From: a virus
Reading direction: 5' to 3' (one strand)
DNA: 60,646 nucleotides
IMG/VR virus record: IMGVR_UViG_3300046559_000479
Location: 1-60,646 of that record
Made by a program: the position numbers and the translations under genes
The notes under the pieces: generated by a model
Told to the model about the DNA's origin: nothing
The model's database searches: none
What the model saw: the letters and a program-made list of their open reading frames with translations, nothing else
In this document: positions 53,137 through 60,173 of the stretch, in pieces
Numbering within the stretch: position 1 is the stretch's first letter
Layout of the letters: every line of letters starts with the position of its first letter

Positions 53137-53750
53137 TGGATTGTTTGACCTCCTACGGGACGGTTGCGGAAAACGGACGGGGCTCCGATCCGGGGCCGGT
53201 TGTTTGCGAGGCTACCGCCGAAACTCATGGAGGGGACTTGAGCCACCGTGTTGGCCGGAACCACGCCACGCAACCCACTCACCCCTACGTTGGGATTGGC
53301 CGGGTTAATCCCCGCCGCCGTCAGCGCAGAAAGGAACTGGTCCACGCTCATCCCCGGCATGGGGTCAACTCGGGCACCGAACGCGGCACCGAACTGTTGG
53401 CCGGTTAAAGCCGGTGGGTACAGTTGATTCCGGTAATAATCCCACTGGTCGGCATTCATACTCGTGACACCGCCCGCCGCCGTCAGGAGTTTGGTTCGTA
53501 CGTCCGCCGTTGTGCTGGGGGCCGGTTGCGTGGACCCGCCTGGAGTCTGGGTCTGGGTCGTGACGGTGGTGGTGGCAGGGGCCGTGGATTGTGCCGCCCC
53601 ACCAAACCACGTGTCCCACCAAGTCAGGGCTACCTGTTGCCCCGAGGCATTGAACGCGGCACCGGATGGCCCGTACCTCGTCACGTACCAATACGCGGCA
53701 CCCAGCCCCCCGACCACCAGTACCATCGTCATCATGTTGTCTTTTTTCAT
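53133..53750 (-). CDS. N-terminally anchored virion-type protein, 205 aa
   Basis: Anchor 'MMTMVLVVGGLGAAYWYVT' then Thr/Gln/Pro-rich linker, and a helical domain ('DVRTKLLTAAGGVTSMNADQ', 'DQFLSALTAAGINPANPNVG') followed by 'GVSGLRGVVPANTVAQVPSM' and an Arg/Asn-rich end. Opposite topology to its neighbours. Function unknown. Confidence 0.6.
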   Translation of the reverse strand: MKKDNMMTMVLVVGGLGAAYWYVTRYGPSGAAFNASGQQVALTWWDTWFGGAAQSTAPATTTVTTQTQTPGGSTQPAPSTTADVRTKLLTAAGGVTSMNADQWDYYRNQLYPPALTGQQFGAAFGARVDPMPGMSVDQFLSALTAAGINPANPNVGVSGLRGVVPANTVAQVPSMSFGGSLANNRPRIGAPSVFRNRPVGGQTIQ

Positions 53751-54043
53751 TACTCGTGTCCCTTCTTCCCACCAAACATGAGGAAGGCCAGTCCCGCGAG
53801 AATCCCCGCCGCCAATAGGGGATTGTCATTCACCCACTGGTTGATCCCGGAACAGGAGGGGCCTACCACTACGGGGGTGCTATTGGTGATGGAGGGCATC
53901 GGGTTGAGCAGGGATGAGGGAGTAAGCCCCGGTTGCGGTGACGCCGTAAGAAGCTGGGAGGTCGCGGTCATGGACGGCATCGACGAGGTAGTGGATACCG
54001 GCATCGAATCTGCGGGGGTCGAGATGTAAGAGAGTTCAGCCAT
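53750..54043 (-). CDS. Tail-anchored Ser/Thr/Pro-rich protein, 97 aa
   Basis: Low-complexity Ser/Thr/Pro/Met N-terminal 70 residues, then 'NPLLAAGILAGLAFLMFGG' anchor and a basic end 'KKGHE'. Member of the tail-anchored set. Confidence 0.55.
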   Translation of the reverse strand: MAELSYISTPADSMPVSTTSSMPSMTATSQLLTASPQPGLTPSSLLNPMPSITNSTPVVVGPSCSGINQWVNDNPLLAAGILAGLAFLMFGGKKGHE

Positions 54044-54046
54044 ATC

Positions 54047-54358
54047 CTAGTTCTCCATCAACTTTCCAACAAAAAATCCGACACCACCAAACACTACCGC
54101 CGCCCAACTCGGGTTGTGAATCATATCGTGAGGGCCACCAATCTCAGCACACAACGTCATTGGATTATCCGGTGGAGACTGACCAACGGGCAAAGTTATC
54201 TGTTGCCCGGTTTGAAGATTCTGCCACGCAATTGTGCCTTGTCCTCCAGCCGTAAGCAAAGACATTTGTGTCCAGTGCGTTCCACTTGACGTAGTTCCAC
54301 CACACATCAGCTTTGGGCCAACGAACGCACCGACCGCAGCTAAGATGAATGGCATCAT
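54047..54358 (-). CDS. Membrane protein, 103 aa
   Basis: N-terminal 'MMPFILAAVGAFVGPKLMCG' and C-terminal 'AAVVFGGVGFFVGKLMEN' segments flank a polar loop. Paired short glycine-rich spans resemble membrane proteins of internal-membrane phages. ATGATG start coupled to upstream gene. Confidence 0.55.
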   Translation of the reverse strand: MMPFILAAVGAFVGPKLMCGGTTSSGTHWTQMSLLTAGGQGTIAWQNLQTGQQITLPVGQSPPDNPMTLCAEIGGPHDMIHNPSWAAVVFGGVGFFVGKLMEN

Positions 54359-55038
54359 TTCTTCTTCATCACCATCAGCAACACGACGGCACCACCGGCC
54401 AGTGCTACCCACATTGGTATACCGACGAATGGGATTGGGTCAGTGAGCCAGCTCCAGCTATACGTCGCCGGTCCCGTGTTCGTAATACTCGTACCGTTCG
54501 CCAGTGCCACACTCCCACCCTGAGTCTGGTTGTTCACGACCTGGGTACTCGTCACGGGAGTAGTGACCACGGGTGGAGCCAGTACGTTGCCACCAGCTTG
54601 GTTTGTCGTCACCCCCGTCGTGTTGGGTGCCACGGTATTGAGCACATTCGGTGCCGGGACGTACGTGGGGGGAGCCACGATCTGTCCTGATTGAATCAGG
54701 TAGGCAGTATTCGCTACCGTGCTGTTGTACGCGGCGGTATATTGCGCCACGTAGGAACTGATGAGGGCAGAGACGGAATTGGGATCACAAGGAGTAGGGC
54801 TCACGTCCGCGCACGCGTTGATGGCGGCACTCGTCAACGTCTCCTGTACAACTGCGGGAGTGGCCGCGTTGCCCTGCTCTACGGCAAACTGCAACCCGTT
54901 CATAAACGAGTTGAAGTAGGTGGTGATTTGCCCCGTCAAGTCGTACGCCCCGAGCCCGTGGACGCCGGTTGGTAATCCCGGCACCGTCAGGGCGGGGACG
55001 ATTCCGTTGAGGCGGGGGGAGAAGTCGGAAAGTCTCAT
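54355..55038 (-). CDS. Tail-anchored virion-type protein, 227 aa
   Basis: Starts 'MRLSDFSPRLNGIVPALTV', contains 'GVHGLGAYDLTGQITTYFN', a helical domain with a Cys pair ('INACADVSPTPCDPNS'), a Thr/Val/Asn-rich linker, and anchor 'PMWVALAGGAVVLLMVMKKK'. The N-terminal MRL..FSP is shared with the next gene upstream. Function unknown. Confidence 0.6.
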   Translation of the reverse strand: MRLSDFSPRLNGIVPALTVPGLPTGVHGLGAYDLTGQITTYFNSFMNGLQFAVEQGNAATPAVVQETLTSAAINACADVSPTPCDPNSVSALISSYVAQYTAAYNSTVANTAYLIQSGQIVAPPTYVPAPNVLNTVAPNTTGVTTNQAGGNVLAPPVVTTPVTSTQVVNNQTQGGSVALANGTSITNTGPATYSWSWLTDPIPFVGIPMWVALAGGAVVLLMVMKKK

Positions 55039-55043
55039 GTGAT

Positions 55044-55862
55044 TTAATCGCCCCCCATCATCGTGAAGGCGAGCACCCCGCCCCCGATTAAAAGCAGTGG
55101 GAGTGGAAAGGAGGAAAGGAATCCACCCCCACTCGCACCTGTAGTCGTGGAACCGGATGCGGAACTTGATCCCGCCAACAGTGCCAACGCTTGCCCCGCC
55201 TCGGGTGGATCGGGGACGACGGTAGGATCGTTCGCAATGGGATCGCGGAGGTCGGCGAACGCATCGCACCCGGTACACAGGCCACCGCCGACTTGTACTG
55301 CGTTGGGAGCATTGCAGCACCAGGAGGAGGCACCGCCTCTCTGCCGTTCACTGATGCACCGTTGACCAGCGGCACCCAACGAGGGATCACCACAGGCTTT
55401 TACCAGTGCCGTCCAACCTACATCGAAATTGTTCAACGCGGCCAACTGGAGGGACTTGTAGTGGACCGGGGCATTCATGTACTGGTTAAGATTCTGCTGC
55501 CAGTACGTTTGGAGTTGGTTGGCAATACTCGTTGCCGCCACACACGTCTGCCCGCACCCCCTGAAGAGGGAGGCGATACCGATACCGATTGCCGCGAGGC
55601 CCACCACGATGGCTGCAATTGGTGCGGCGGGTCCGAACGCGGCGGAAATCATTCCCATGTGCGCGAGGCCGGTAAGAATGGTCCCAGTCATTGCCGCCCC
55701 CTGCATTGCTTCGGATGCGATGGTGGTGGAAGTGACATCGAGGCCGAGGGAACCTACACCAGTGCCCCGTGTACCCTTGGCCCGTGCGTAGGTACGCGGG
55801 GCGAATGCGCTGGGGATGAATGCGAGGGGGTGGCCCGTGGTGGGGGAGAAGTCGAGGCGCAT
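55044..55862 (-). CDS. Multi-span virion-type membrane protein, 272 aa
   Basis: Starts 'MRLDFSPTTGHPLAFIPSAF'. Hydrophobic Gly/Ala-rich region ('ILTGLAHMGMISAAFGPAAP', 'IAAIVVGLAAIGIGIASLF') near residues 75-120, a Cys-rich soluble domain ('CGQTCVAA', 'SSWCCNAPN', 'GLCTGCDAF') and C-terminal anchor 'LPLLLIGGGVLAFTMMGG'. The glycine-rich hairpin could act as a fusion or pore element. ATG at 55862 overlaps the preceding stop (TAATG). Confidence 0.6.
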   Translation of the reverse strand: MRLDFSPTTGHPLAFIPSAFAPRTYARAKGTRGTGVGSLGLDVTSTTIASEAMQGAAMTGTILTGLAHMGMISAAFGPAAPIAAIVVGLAAIGIGIASLFRGCGQTCVAATSIANQLQTYWQQNLNQYMNAPVHYKSLQLAALNNFDVGWTALVKACGDPSLGAAGQRCISERQRGGASSWCCNAPNAVQVGGGLCTGCDAFADLRDPIANDPTVVPDPPEAGQALALLAGSSSASGSTTTGASGGGFLSSFPLPLLLIGGGVLAFTMMGGD

Positions 55863-56059
55863 TAGAATCTGATATCCTCGACTTGAAATGTCATCCCTAA
55901 AACGACTGGTACGATCACGCAAAGTACGAATCGCGGCACGTAAGAAAAGTGGGAACAAAAAGCATCGACGTAGTAGTAGTGGGAGTGAAGTTGTTGTCCT
56001 ATGCGCGATAGGAATGGCAGTTGGCTACTGGCTTGGCAAACTTGGCAAACGGCCCTCAT
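55862..56059 (-). CDS. Doubtful minus-strand ORF, 65 aa
   Basis: Fits the chain of coupled starts (TAAAATG before it, TAATG at its end) and has one hydrophobic stretch ('VPRFVLCVIVPVVLGMTF'). Its composition (many Tyr, His, Cys, Gln) is unlike its neighbours, and a more protein-like ORF lies on the other strand. Only one of the two is likely real. Confidence 0.35.
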   Translation of the reverse strand: MRAVCQVCQASSQLPFLSRIGQQLHSHYYYVDAFCSHFSYVPRFVLCVIVPVVLGMTFQVEDIRF

Positions 56060-56064
56060 TTTAG
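55888..56064 (+). CDS. Possible plus-strand small basic membrane protein, 58 aa
   Basis: Encodes a Lys/Arg-rich start ('RLVRSRKVRIAARKKSG') and a glycine-patterned span ('VVVLCAIGMAVGYWLGKLG') ending 'KRPSF', the same basic-plus-membrane layout as the 337-aa protein. No Shine-Dalgarno is visible and the strand is opposite to all neighbours. Confidence 0.4.
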   Translation: MSSLKRLVRSRKVRIAARKKSGNKKHRRSSSGSEVVVLCAIGMAVGYWLGKLGKRPSF

Positions 56065-56147
56065 AATCCCGCTTCCTTCCGTGCGTACTTCTTCAGTCTC
56101 GACTTACTCTCAGCGGGCATCACCAAGTAGGAACCGTTGTAGGCCAT
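56061..56147 (-). CDS. Very small basic protein, 28 aa
   Basis: ATG at 56147 with ACGGAGACG directly before it, 9 bases after the preceding stop. 'MAYNGSYLVMPAESKSRLKK' then 'YARKEAGF'. Good ribosome-binding site and coupling; otherwise too short to judge. Confidence 0.4.
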   Translation of the reverse strand: MAYNGSYLVMPAESKSRLKKYARKEAGF

Positions 56148-56155
56148 CGTCTCCG

Positions 56156-56764
56156 TTACCGTCCCCGGCTCATCATCATGAACGCGAGTCCCACCACCGC
56201 CACCATCATTAACGTGCTACTGTTGATCCCCCCGAAACTCCCGCTCCCAATCGGCGTCACGAAACTCCCTTGCGCCCCGCCCCCGGTATTTCCATAGATC
56301 CCCGGAAGGTTCTGGGTATTCCCCGTGGGCTGAGAATAAATCACATTCCCCTGTGGGTCCTTGTAATACGTCCCAGGGTTCTGTGCCGCCATGATCTTCG
56401 CCATGCTCGTGCTGGACACGTTGATGACGTTCGCCAGTGCATTCCAATTGAAGTCGGGGCTCCCGGATGGAATAACGGTAGGAACAGTACCCCCGCCTCC
56501 CGCCCCCGGTGCCGCCCCGCCACTATCCATCGTGCCGAGGTACACGGAACCATCGGGGCACATTCCCCCGGCATCCACCTGGGCATTCAAACAGTCCCCA
56601 ATCCCCTGCACCCCTCTCACCCCGCCCCGACTCTGCATCCGGTCCACGCCACCCACGAGTAACCGTTGCGCCCCCCAGTCCACGCGGCGATACTGTCGAG
56701 GAATCATCAATTCAGCCGGTAGACTTCTCGCCCCCGGTGGCAGTGTCTGAGTAATGACGTTCAT
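56156..56764 (-). CDS. Tail-anchored Gly/Pro-rich virion-type protein, 202 aa
   Basis: 'MNVITQTLPPGARSLPAELM', 'GVRGVQGIGDCLNAQVDAGG', a Gly-rich linker, and C-terminal anchor 'TLMMVAVVGLAFMMMSRGR'. The 'P..M.P..Y.(R)' N-terminus and GIG motif relate it to neighbours. Function unknown. Confidence 0.6.
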   Translation of the reverse strand: MNVITQTLPPGARSLPAELMIPRQYRRVDWGAQRLLVGGVDRMQSRGGVRGVQGIGDCLNAQVDAGGMCPDGSVYLGTMDSGGAAPGAGGGGTVPTVIPSGSPDFNWNALANVINVSSTSMAKIMAAQNPGTYYKDPQGNVIYSQPTGNTQNLPGIYGNTGGGAQGSFVTPIGSGSFGGINSSTLMMVAVVGLAFMMMSRGR

Positions 56765-57232
56765 CTAATCGTTCCTCCATTCCGGGAACACGCCGCCCAA
56801 TTTCTCCACCATCTGAATCCGGGTGGCGTCGGGCATATTCGTCAGCCCGTTGATCTGGATGAAGCTCCCCACGTCGATGATGGTCTGCAACATTCCGTCC
56901 GGCGTGGGGAACGTCCCCGTGATGGTATAGATGCGCGGGTCCTCATCCCCGCCCGCGTTGAAGTATTGCAACTTGCAAAACGGTGGGTACGAGTGATTCA
57001 ATCCCGTGTCCGCGATCTCAAGCACGGCCCGTTCCGCGTTATCAAACGTGAGGAGTTCCAAATACTCCACGAGATCGTTGCACTGGTGCTTGGTGGCGAA
57101 TCCCAGCATTTCACGTAGGGGGAGTTGTGGCGTCCAGGGGAATTTCTGGTTGGGATCGAACGGGACGTACATCGCGTCCTCTTTCGTGGGACGAATCACT
57201 TGCTTGAGGCTTGCGGGTAAAGGGAGTGTCAT
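56765..57232 (-). CDS. Hypothetical soluble virion-module protein, 155 aa
   Basis: Not recognised. 'YVPFDPNQKFPWTPQLPLRE', 'CNDLVEYLELLTFDNAERAV', 'GTFPTPDGMLQTIIDVGSFI' and 'EKLGGVFPEWRND'. No membrane segment, unlike most neighbours. TAAATG junction with the protease-like gene. Confidence 0.55.
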   Translation of the reverse strand: MTLPLPASLKQVIRPTKEDAMYVPFDPNQKFPWTPQLPLREMLGFATKHQCNDLVEYLELLTFDNAERAVLEIADTGLNHSYPPFCKLQYFNAGGDEDPRIYTITGTFPTPDGMLQTIIDVGSFIQINGLTNMPDATRIQMVEKLGGVFPEWRND

Positions 57233-57961
57233 TTAACTGTGTGCCACCTTCCAAACTTGTTTCGCGCCCCACCAGATACCGAGGGCGAGTGCCGCCGTAC
57301 CTACCGCGTTCCCCACGAGCCAAGCCAACCGATCCCACACGGGCCACTCTTTATACTTCCCGTATTGGTTGGGGACTTCCCACCCCGGATACTCGCCATG
57401 ACTGGCATCAAGGGGGAGGCGTTCCACTTGGCCCGCGTCATTCACGGGGTACGCCACGACATACACGTGGGAGAACTGGGTAGGTACTCTTTCATCCGCC
57501 CCGACAGTCACAAAGGCGCACCCGATCCCATTCGCCTTCAATAACGCGGCCAAGTAGCACGAGAAGTCGTCACAGTCCCCTACCCCCTTGCCCTCGTCCA
57601 CGTACCGGGCCATGTCGAGGGGCCGGATACTCGTCTCAATCACTTCCTCTTCGGGATATCCCCCGATCCCCGCCCCCGTCACCTCGTCCCGCTGGAATCG
57701 AATCCTGCCATTCTTCTTCCACGCGTGTTGATAGAGGGAGTAGGCGCGGGACTTCTCGGACCCCTCGCCTGCCAGTCCTACTGCCCTCGCCTTGAACCAC
57801 GGGTCCGCACTGTCCTGGGCGGCACGCTCCAGCATGAGTGCCAACGTCTGCCCCACCTGGGTATCCGGGTCCCAGCTTAGGTTCTGAACCCGGTACTTCA
57901 CCTCGCCCAATTGGGAATGGTACTGGGTGCCCTGTGCCCCGGCCTGAAATCCCAGTCTCAT
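57233..57961 (-). CDS. Transglutaminase-like cysteine protease with C-terminal anchor
   Basis: 242 aa. Papain/transglutaminase core: Cys130 in 'GVGDCDDFSCYLAALLKANG', His165 in 'FSHVYVVAYP' and Asp185 in 'LPLDASHGEYPGW', the Cys-His-Asp order of the family. Anchor 'GTAALALGIWWGAKQVWKV' near the end. Could be a virion maturation protease, a crosslinking enzyme or a peptidoglycan-peptide hydrolase. First gene of the virion operon; 'MRLGF' start as in four others; palindromic element copy 15 is 22 bp upstream. Confidence 0.75.
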   Translation of the reverse strand: MRLGFQAGAQGTQYHSQLGEVKYRVQNLSWDPDTQVGQTLALMLERAAQDSADPWFKARAVGLAGEGSEKSRAYSLYQHAWKKNGRIRFQRDEVTGAGIGGYPEEEVIETSIRPLDMARYVDEGKGVGDCDDFSCYLAALLKANGIGCAFVTVGADERVPTQFSHVYVVAYPVNDAGQVERLPLDASHGEYPGWEVPNQYGKYKEWPVWDRLAWLVGNAVGTAALALGIWWGAKQVWKVAHS

Positions 57962-57983
57962 ATAAAGGAAGGCCCTCGCCCAC

Positions 57984-57998
57984 CTTTCCCTGTGAAAG
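57984..57998. promoter_or_regulatory. Palindromic element, copy 15
   Basis: Minus strand CTTTCACAGGGAAAG at the head of the virion operon, in the divergent region 57962-58206. Confidence 0.75.
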
Positions 57999-58153
57999 AA
58001 TTGGGCCGCTCAATACCTGTTGGGTTGAGTAGGCGGGCGACTAGCACCCTGGGAGCGGCCACGGAGGGAGTTTTGCACACTTTGGAGGTTCGTAACAGGT
58101 ACTAGGTATTGGTAACTGTGTCTCCGGTACTCCCAGTACCCTGCCCATGACAC

Positions 58154-58182
58154 TTGCGCATCAATAACTTGCCGTGTATAGT
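58154..58182 (+). promoter_or_regulatory. Rightward promoter for the 623-aa gene
   Basis: TTGCGC (58154-58159), 17-bp spacer, TATAGT (58177-58182). Predicted start near 58189, which rules out the upstream GTG at 58174 and favours TTG at 58207 after AGGGAG. The rest of 57999-58153 shows no gene I trust. Confidence 0.55.
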
Positions 58183-58206
58183 AGGTCGTCAGGGAGAAAA
58201 AGAGCC

Positions 58207-60078
58207 TTGGCGACCCCAATCAACACGGAAATTGATGACACCGAGGGCCTGGAAGAGGTCACGGATGCAACCTTAGTGGACCCAGACTCCCCTTATGAGT
58301 CTTCCGAGTCCCAATTGGCCGCCGATCGGTCCCACCATGCCAAACCTGGGGCAAAAGGTGGTGGACCAAGGAAAGATGGCATCAAAACGGGGACGGTAGA
58401 CGTGGACCTGCCCATTCCCACCCCTCGGTACCGCGTTTTCAAGTCGGACTCGACCAATCCCAACCAGTCCTCTAAGTCGGGATGGAACTACGGCAATACA
58501 TTACCCGAGTGGGCCAAGGCGAAACTCGTTTACTACGTGTATCGAGACTGGCCCGTGCTCCTCGATCCGGGGTTTGACGAAGAAGAGGAAGTGTACGACC
58601 GGCAATACAAGTACATCGACAAGATTTCCGGCAACGAACCCATCCAGGACGACATGGACCTACTCCATCGTTATGGCTGTGGGACCTACCGAGTCGTCGC
58701 CAAGGACTCATCCTCAAAGCGGAAAGTAGATAAGCCCGTATTCACGGTATGGGTGATGAACGTGGGTGGGGCCGACTACAAATCCAACCCACCGACCGAC
58801 GCCCGCATCAACGACGTTGAACAGGTGGACCTGAACCATCCCGCTAATAAGTCCTACGTAGCGTACCTCCGTGGGCAGGGGAAGTTACCGGAGCAGTTGA
58901 ACTCAAGACAAGTGGAGGGGGAGATGGCGCAAGTACAGATTATCGAGAAGCTCACTGACAAGATGGTGCAGATGGCCGAGAACACGTCCACAGGCAAAAA
59001 CAAAGACGCCGGAGTGCTCCAGGACGCCATGAAAGGCGCGATGGATGTGATGCAGAAGGGGGCGGAGGCGGCGATTAAAACGACTCAGGAAGCGAACGAG
59101 TATGCCGCCAAGGTTCGGAATGAGGCGGAGGCTAACCGGCCCGCCGCCACTGCTACCTCCGACCCCATGATGTTGGCGTTGAAAATCGTGGAGCTAATCC
59201 ACAGTGAACGCCCCGCCCCCACTCCCGGCACCGACGCGAGGTACGACGCACTCCAGGCTCAATTGGCCCAGTTACAACAAAGTCAGATTGACAGGTTGGC
59301 AAAACAAGTCGAGACACTGTTGGATGCCAAGGTTACCGGCCCCGCCGCCTCCACTTCCCCTTTCTCTGCCATGAATGAAGGACTCGATTCGTTGGAGAAG
59401 TTCAGCACCGTGATGGATCGCCTCAAAGGTGGGAAGGAAGAAGGGGAGGATGCCGTGACCGACACCATAGCCGACGCCGCCCCCAAGTGGATGCGGCCTA
59501 TCCTCCCGATCCTCCCCGGCCTCGCGCAAGGTTTAATGGGATGGCTGCAAACAAGGAATCAGCAACCTCAACTTACCTACTACCAGACGGCGGATGGCCG
59601 AATCCTGCCCATCGCCATCCCCCAGGTTATGCCCCAGCCTCAACAGATCCAGGCTCCCCCTATGCAATGGAACGGGCCGACCCGTCCCCAACAGCAATTC
59701 GGACCCCAGCCCGTGCCGTCTCCCGCCAGTGCCCCCGCCCAGGACCCCATCTACGCCCTGCTATCTTCCATCACCATTCCCCTCCTCAACAACCTGCAAG
59801 TGAACGGCACGGGTACAGATTTCGCGGATTGGTTCATCGGGGGGTACGGGCAGGATGTGTATGACGACGTGAGCCAACTTGGACCCGATACTCTATTCCA
59901 GGCGGTATCCACGTTCCCCCCCATCACATCCAATCCCATCTACGCTCAGACTCCGGTAGAGCAGGTGCAGAAGTTCATTACCGAGTTCTGTGATCCGAAC
60001 TGGCCGGACGAAGGGGAGGGAGAAGGAAATGGGGCGGGGGTAGGGACGGAGCCGGGGACGGGGCCAGTCCCAGCATAA
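58207..60078 (+). CDS. Large plus-strand protein with coiled coil and Pro/Gln-rich region, 623 aa
   Basis: Not recognised. Acidic N-terminus, a basic Gly stretch ('KPGAKGGGPRKDG'), a folded domain ('LPEWAKAKLVYYVYRDWPVL', 'YGCGTYRVVAKDSSSKRKV'), a coiled-coil region (residues about 230-390, 'ALQAQLAQLQQSQIDRLAKQ'), a hydrophobic patch ('PILPILPGLAQGLMGWL'), a Pro/Gln-rich segment and an acidic Gly/Glu tail. The only large gene on this strand, with its own promoter and terminator. May be a scaffold, coupling or adsorption protein. Considered for packaging ATPase and rejected: no Walker A. Confidence 0.6.
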   Translation: MATPINTEIDDTEGLEEVTDATLVDPDSPYESSESQLAADRSHHAKPGAKGGGPRKDGIKTGTVDVDLPIPTPRYRVFKSDSTNPNQSSKSGWNYGNTLPEWAKAKLVYYVYRDWPVLLDPGFDEEEEVYDRQYKYIDKISGNEPIQDDMDLLHRYGCGTYRVVAKDSSSKRKVDKPVFTVWVMNVGGADYKSNPPTDARINDVEQVDLNHPANKSYVAYLRGQGKLPEQLNSRQVEGEMAQVQIIEKLTDKMVQMAENTSTGKNKDAGVLQDAMKGAMDVMQKGAEAAIKTTQEANEYAAKVRNEAEANRPAATATSDPMMLALKIVELIHSERPAPTPGTDARYDALQAQLAQLQQSQIDRLAKQVETLLDAKVTGPAASTSPFSAMNEGLDSLEKFSTVMDRLKGGKEEGEDAVTDTIADAAPKWMRPILPILPGLAQGLMGWLQTRNQQPQLTYYQTADGRILPIAIPQVMPQPQQIQAPPMQWNGPTRPQQQFGPQPVPSPASAPAQDPIYALLSSITIPLLNNLQVNGTGTDFADWFIGGYGQDVYDDVSQLGPDTLFQAVSTFPPITSNPIYAQTPVEQVQKFITEFCDPNWPDEGEGEGNGAGVGTEPGTGPVPA

Positions 60079-60126
60079 AATAAAAAGGGCGAGGTGAAGG
60101 TGCGTCCACTACCCTCACGCTCGCCC
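60077..60126. terminator. Terminator between converging ParB and 623-aa genes
   Basis: Arms GGGCGAGGTGA (60087-60097) and TCACGCTCGCCC (60115-60126). On the minus strand the stem is followed by TTTTTATTTT, a good intrinsic terminator for the ParB operon; on the plus strand only ATTT follows. Confidence 0.8.
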
Positions 60127-60173
60127 ATTTCCGTCCCAGGGGTCGGAGGCCACCCAGGACGGTACCTTTGACG

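Noticed and set aside
58010-58219. 69-aa minus-strand ORF in the divergent region upstream of the virion operon
   Set aside because: It overlaps the plus-strand promoter and the start of the 623-aa gene, has no ribosome-binding site, and its start lies inside that gene.
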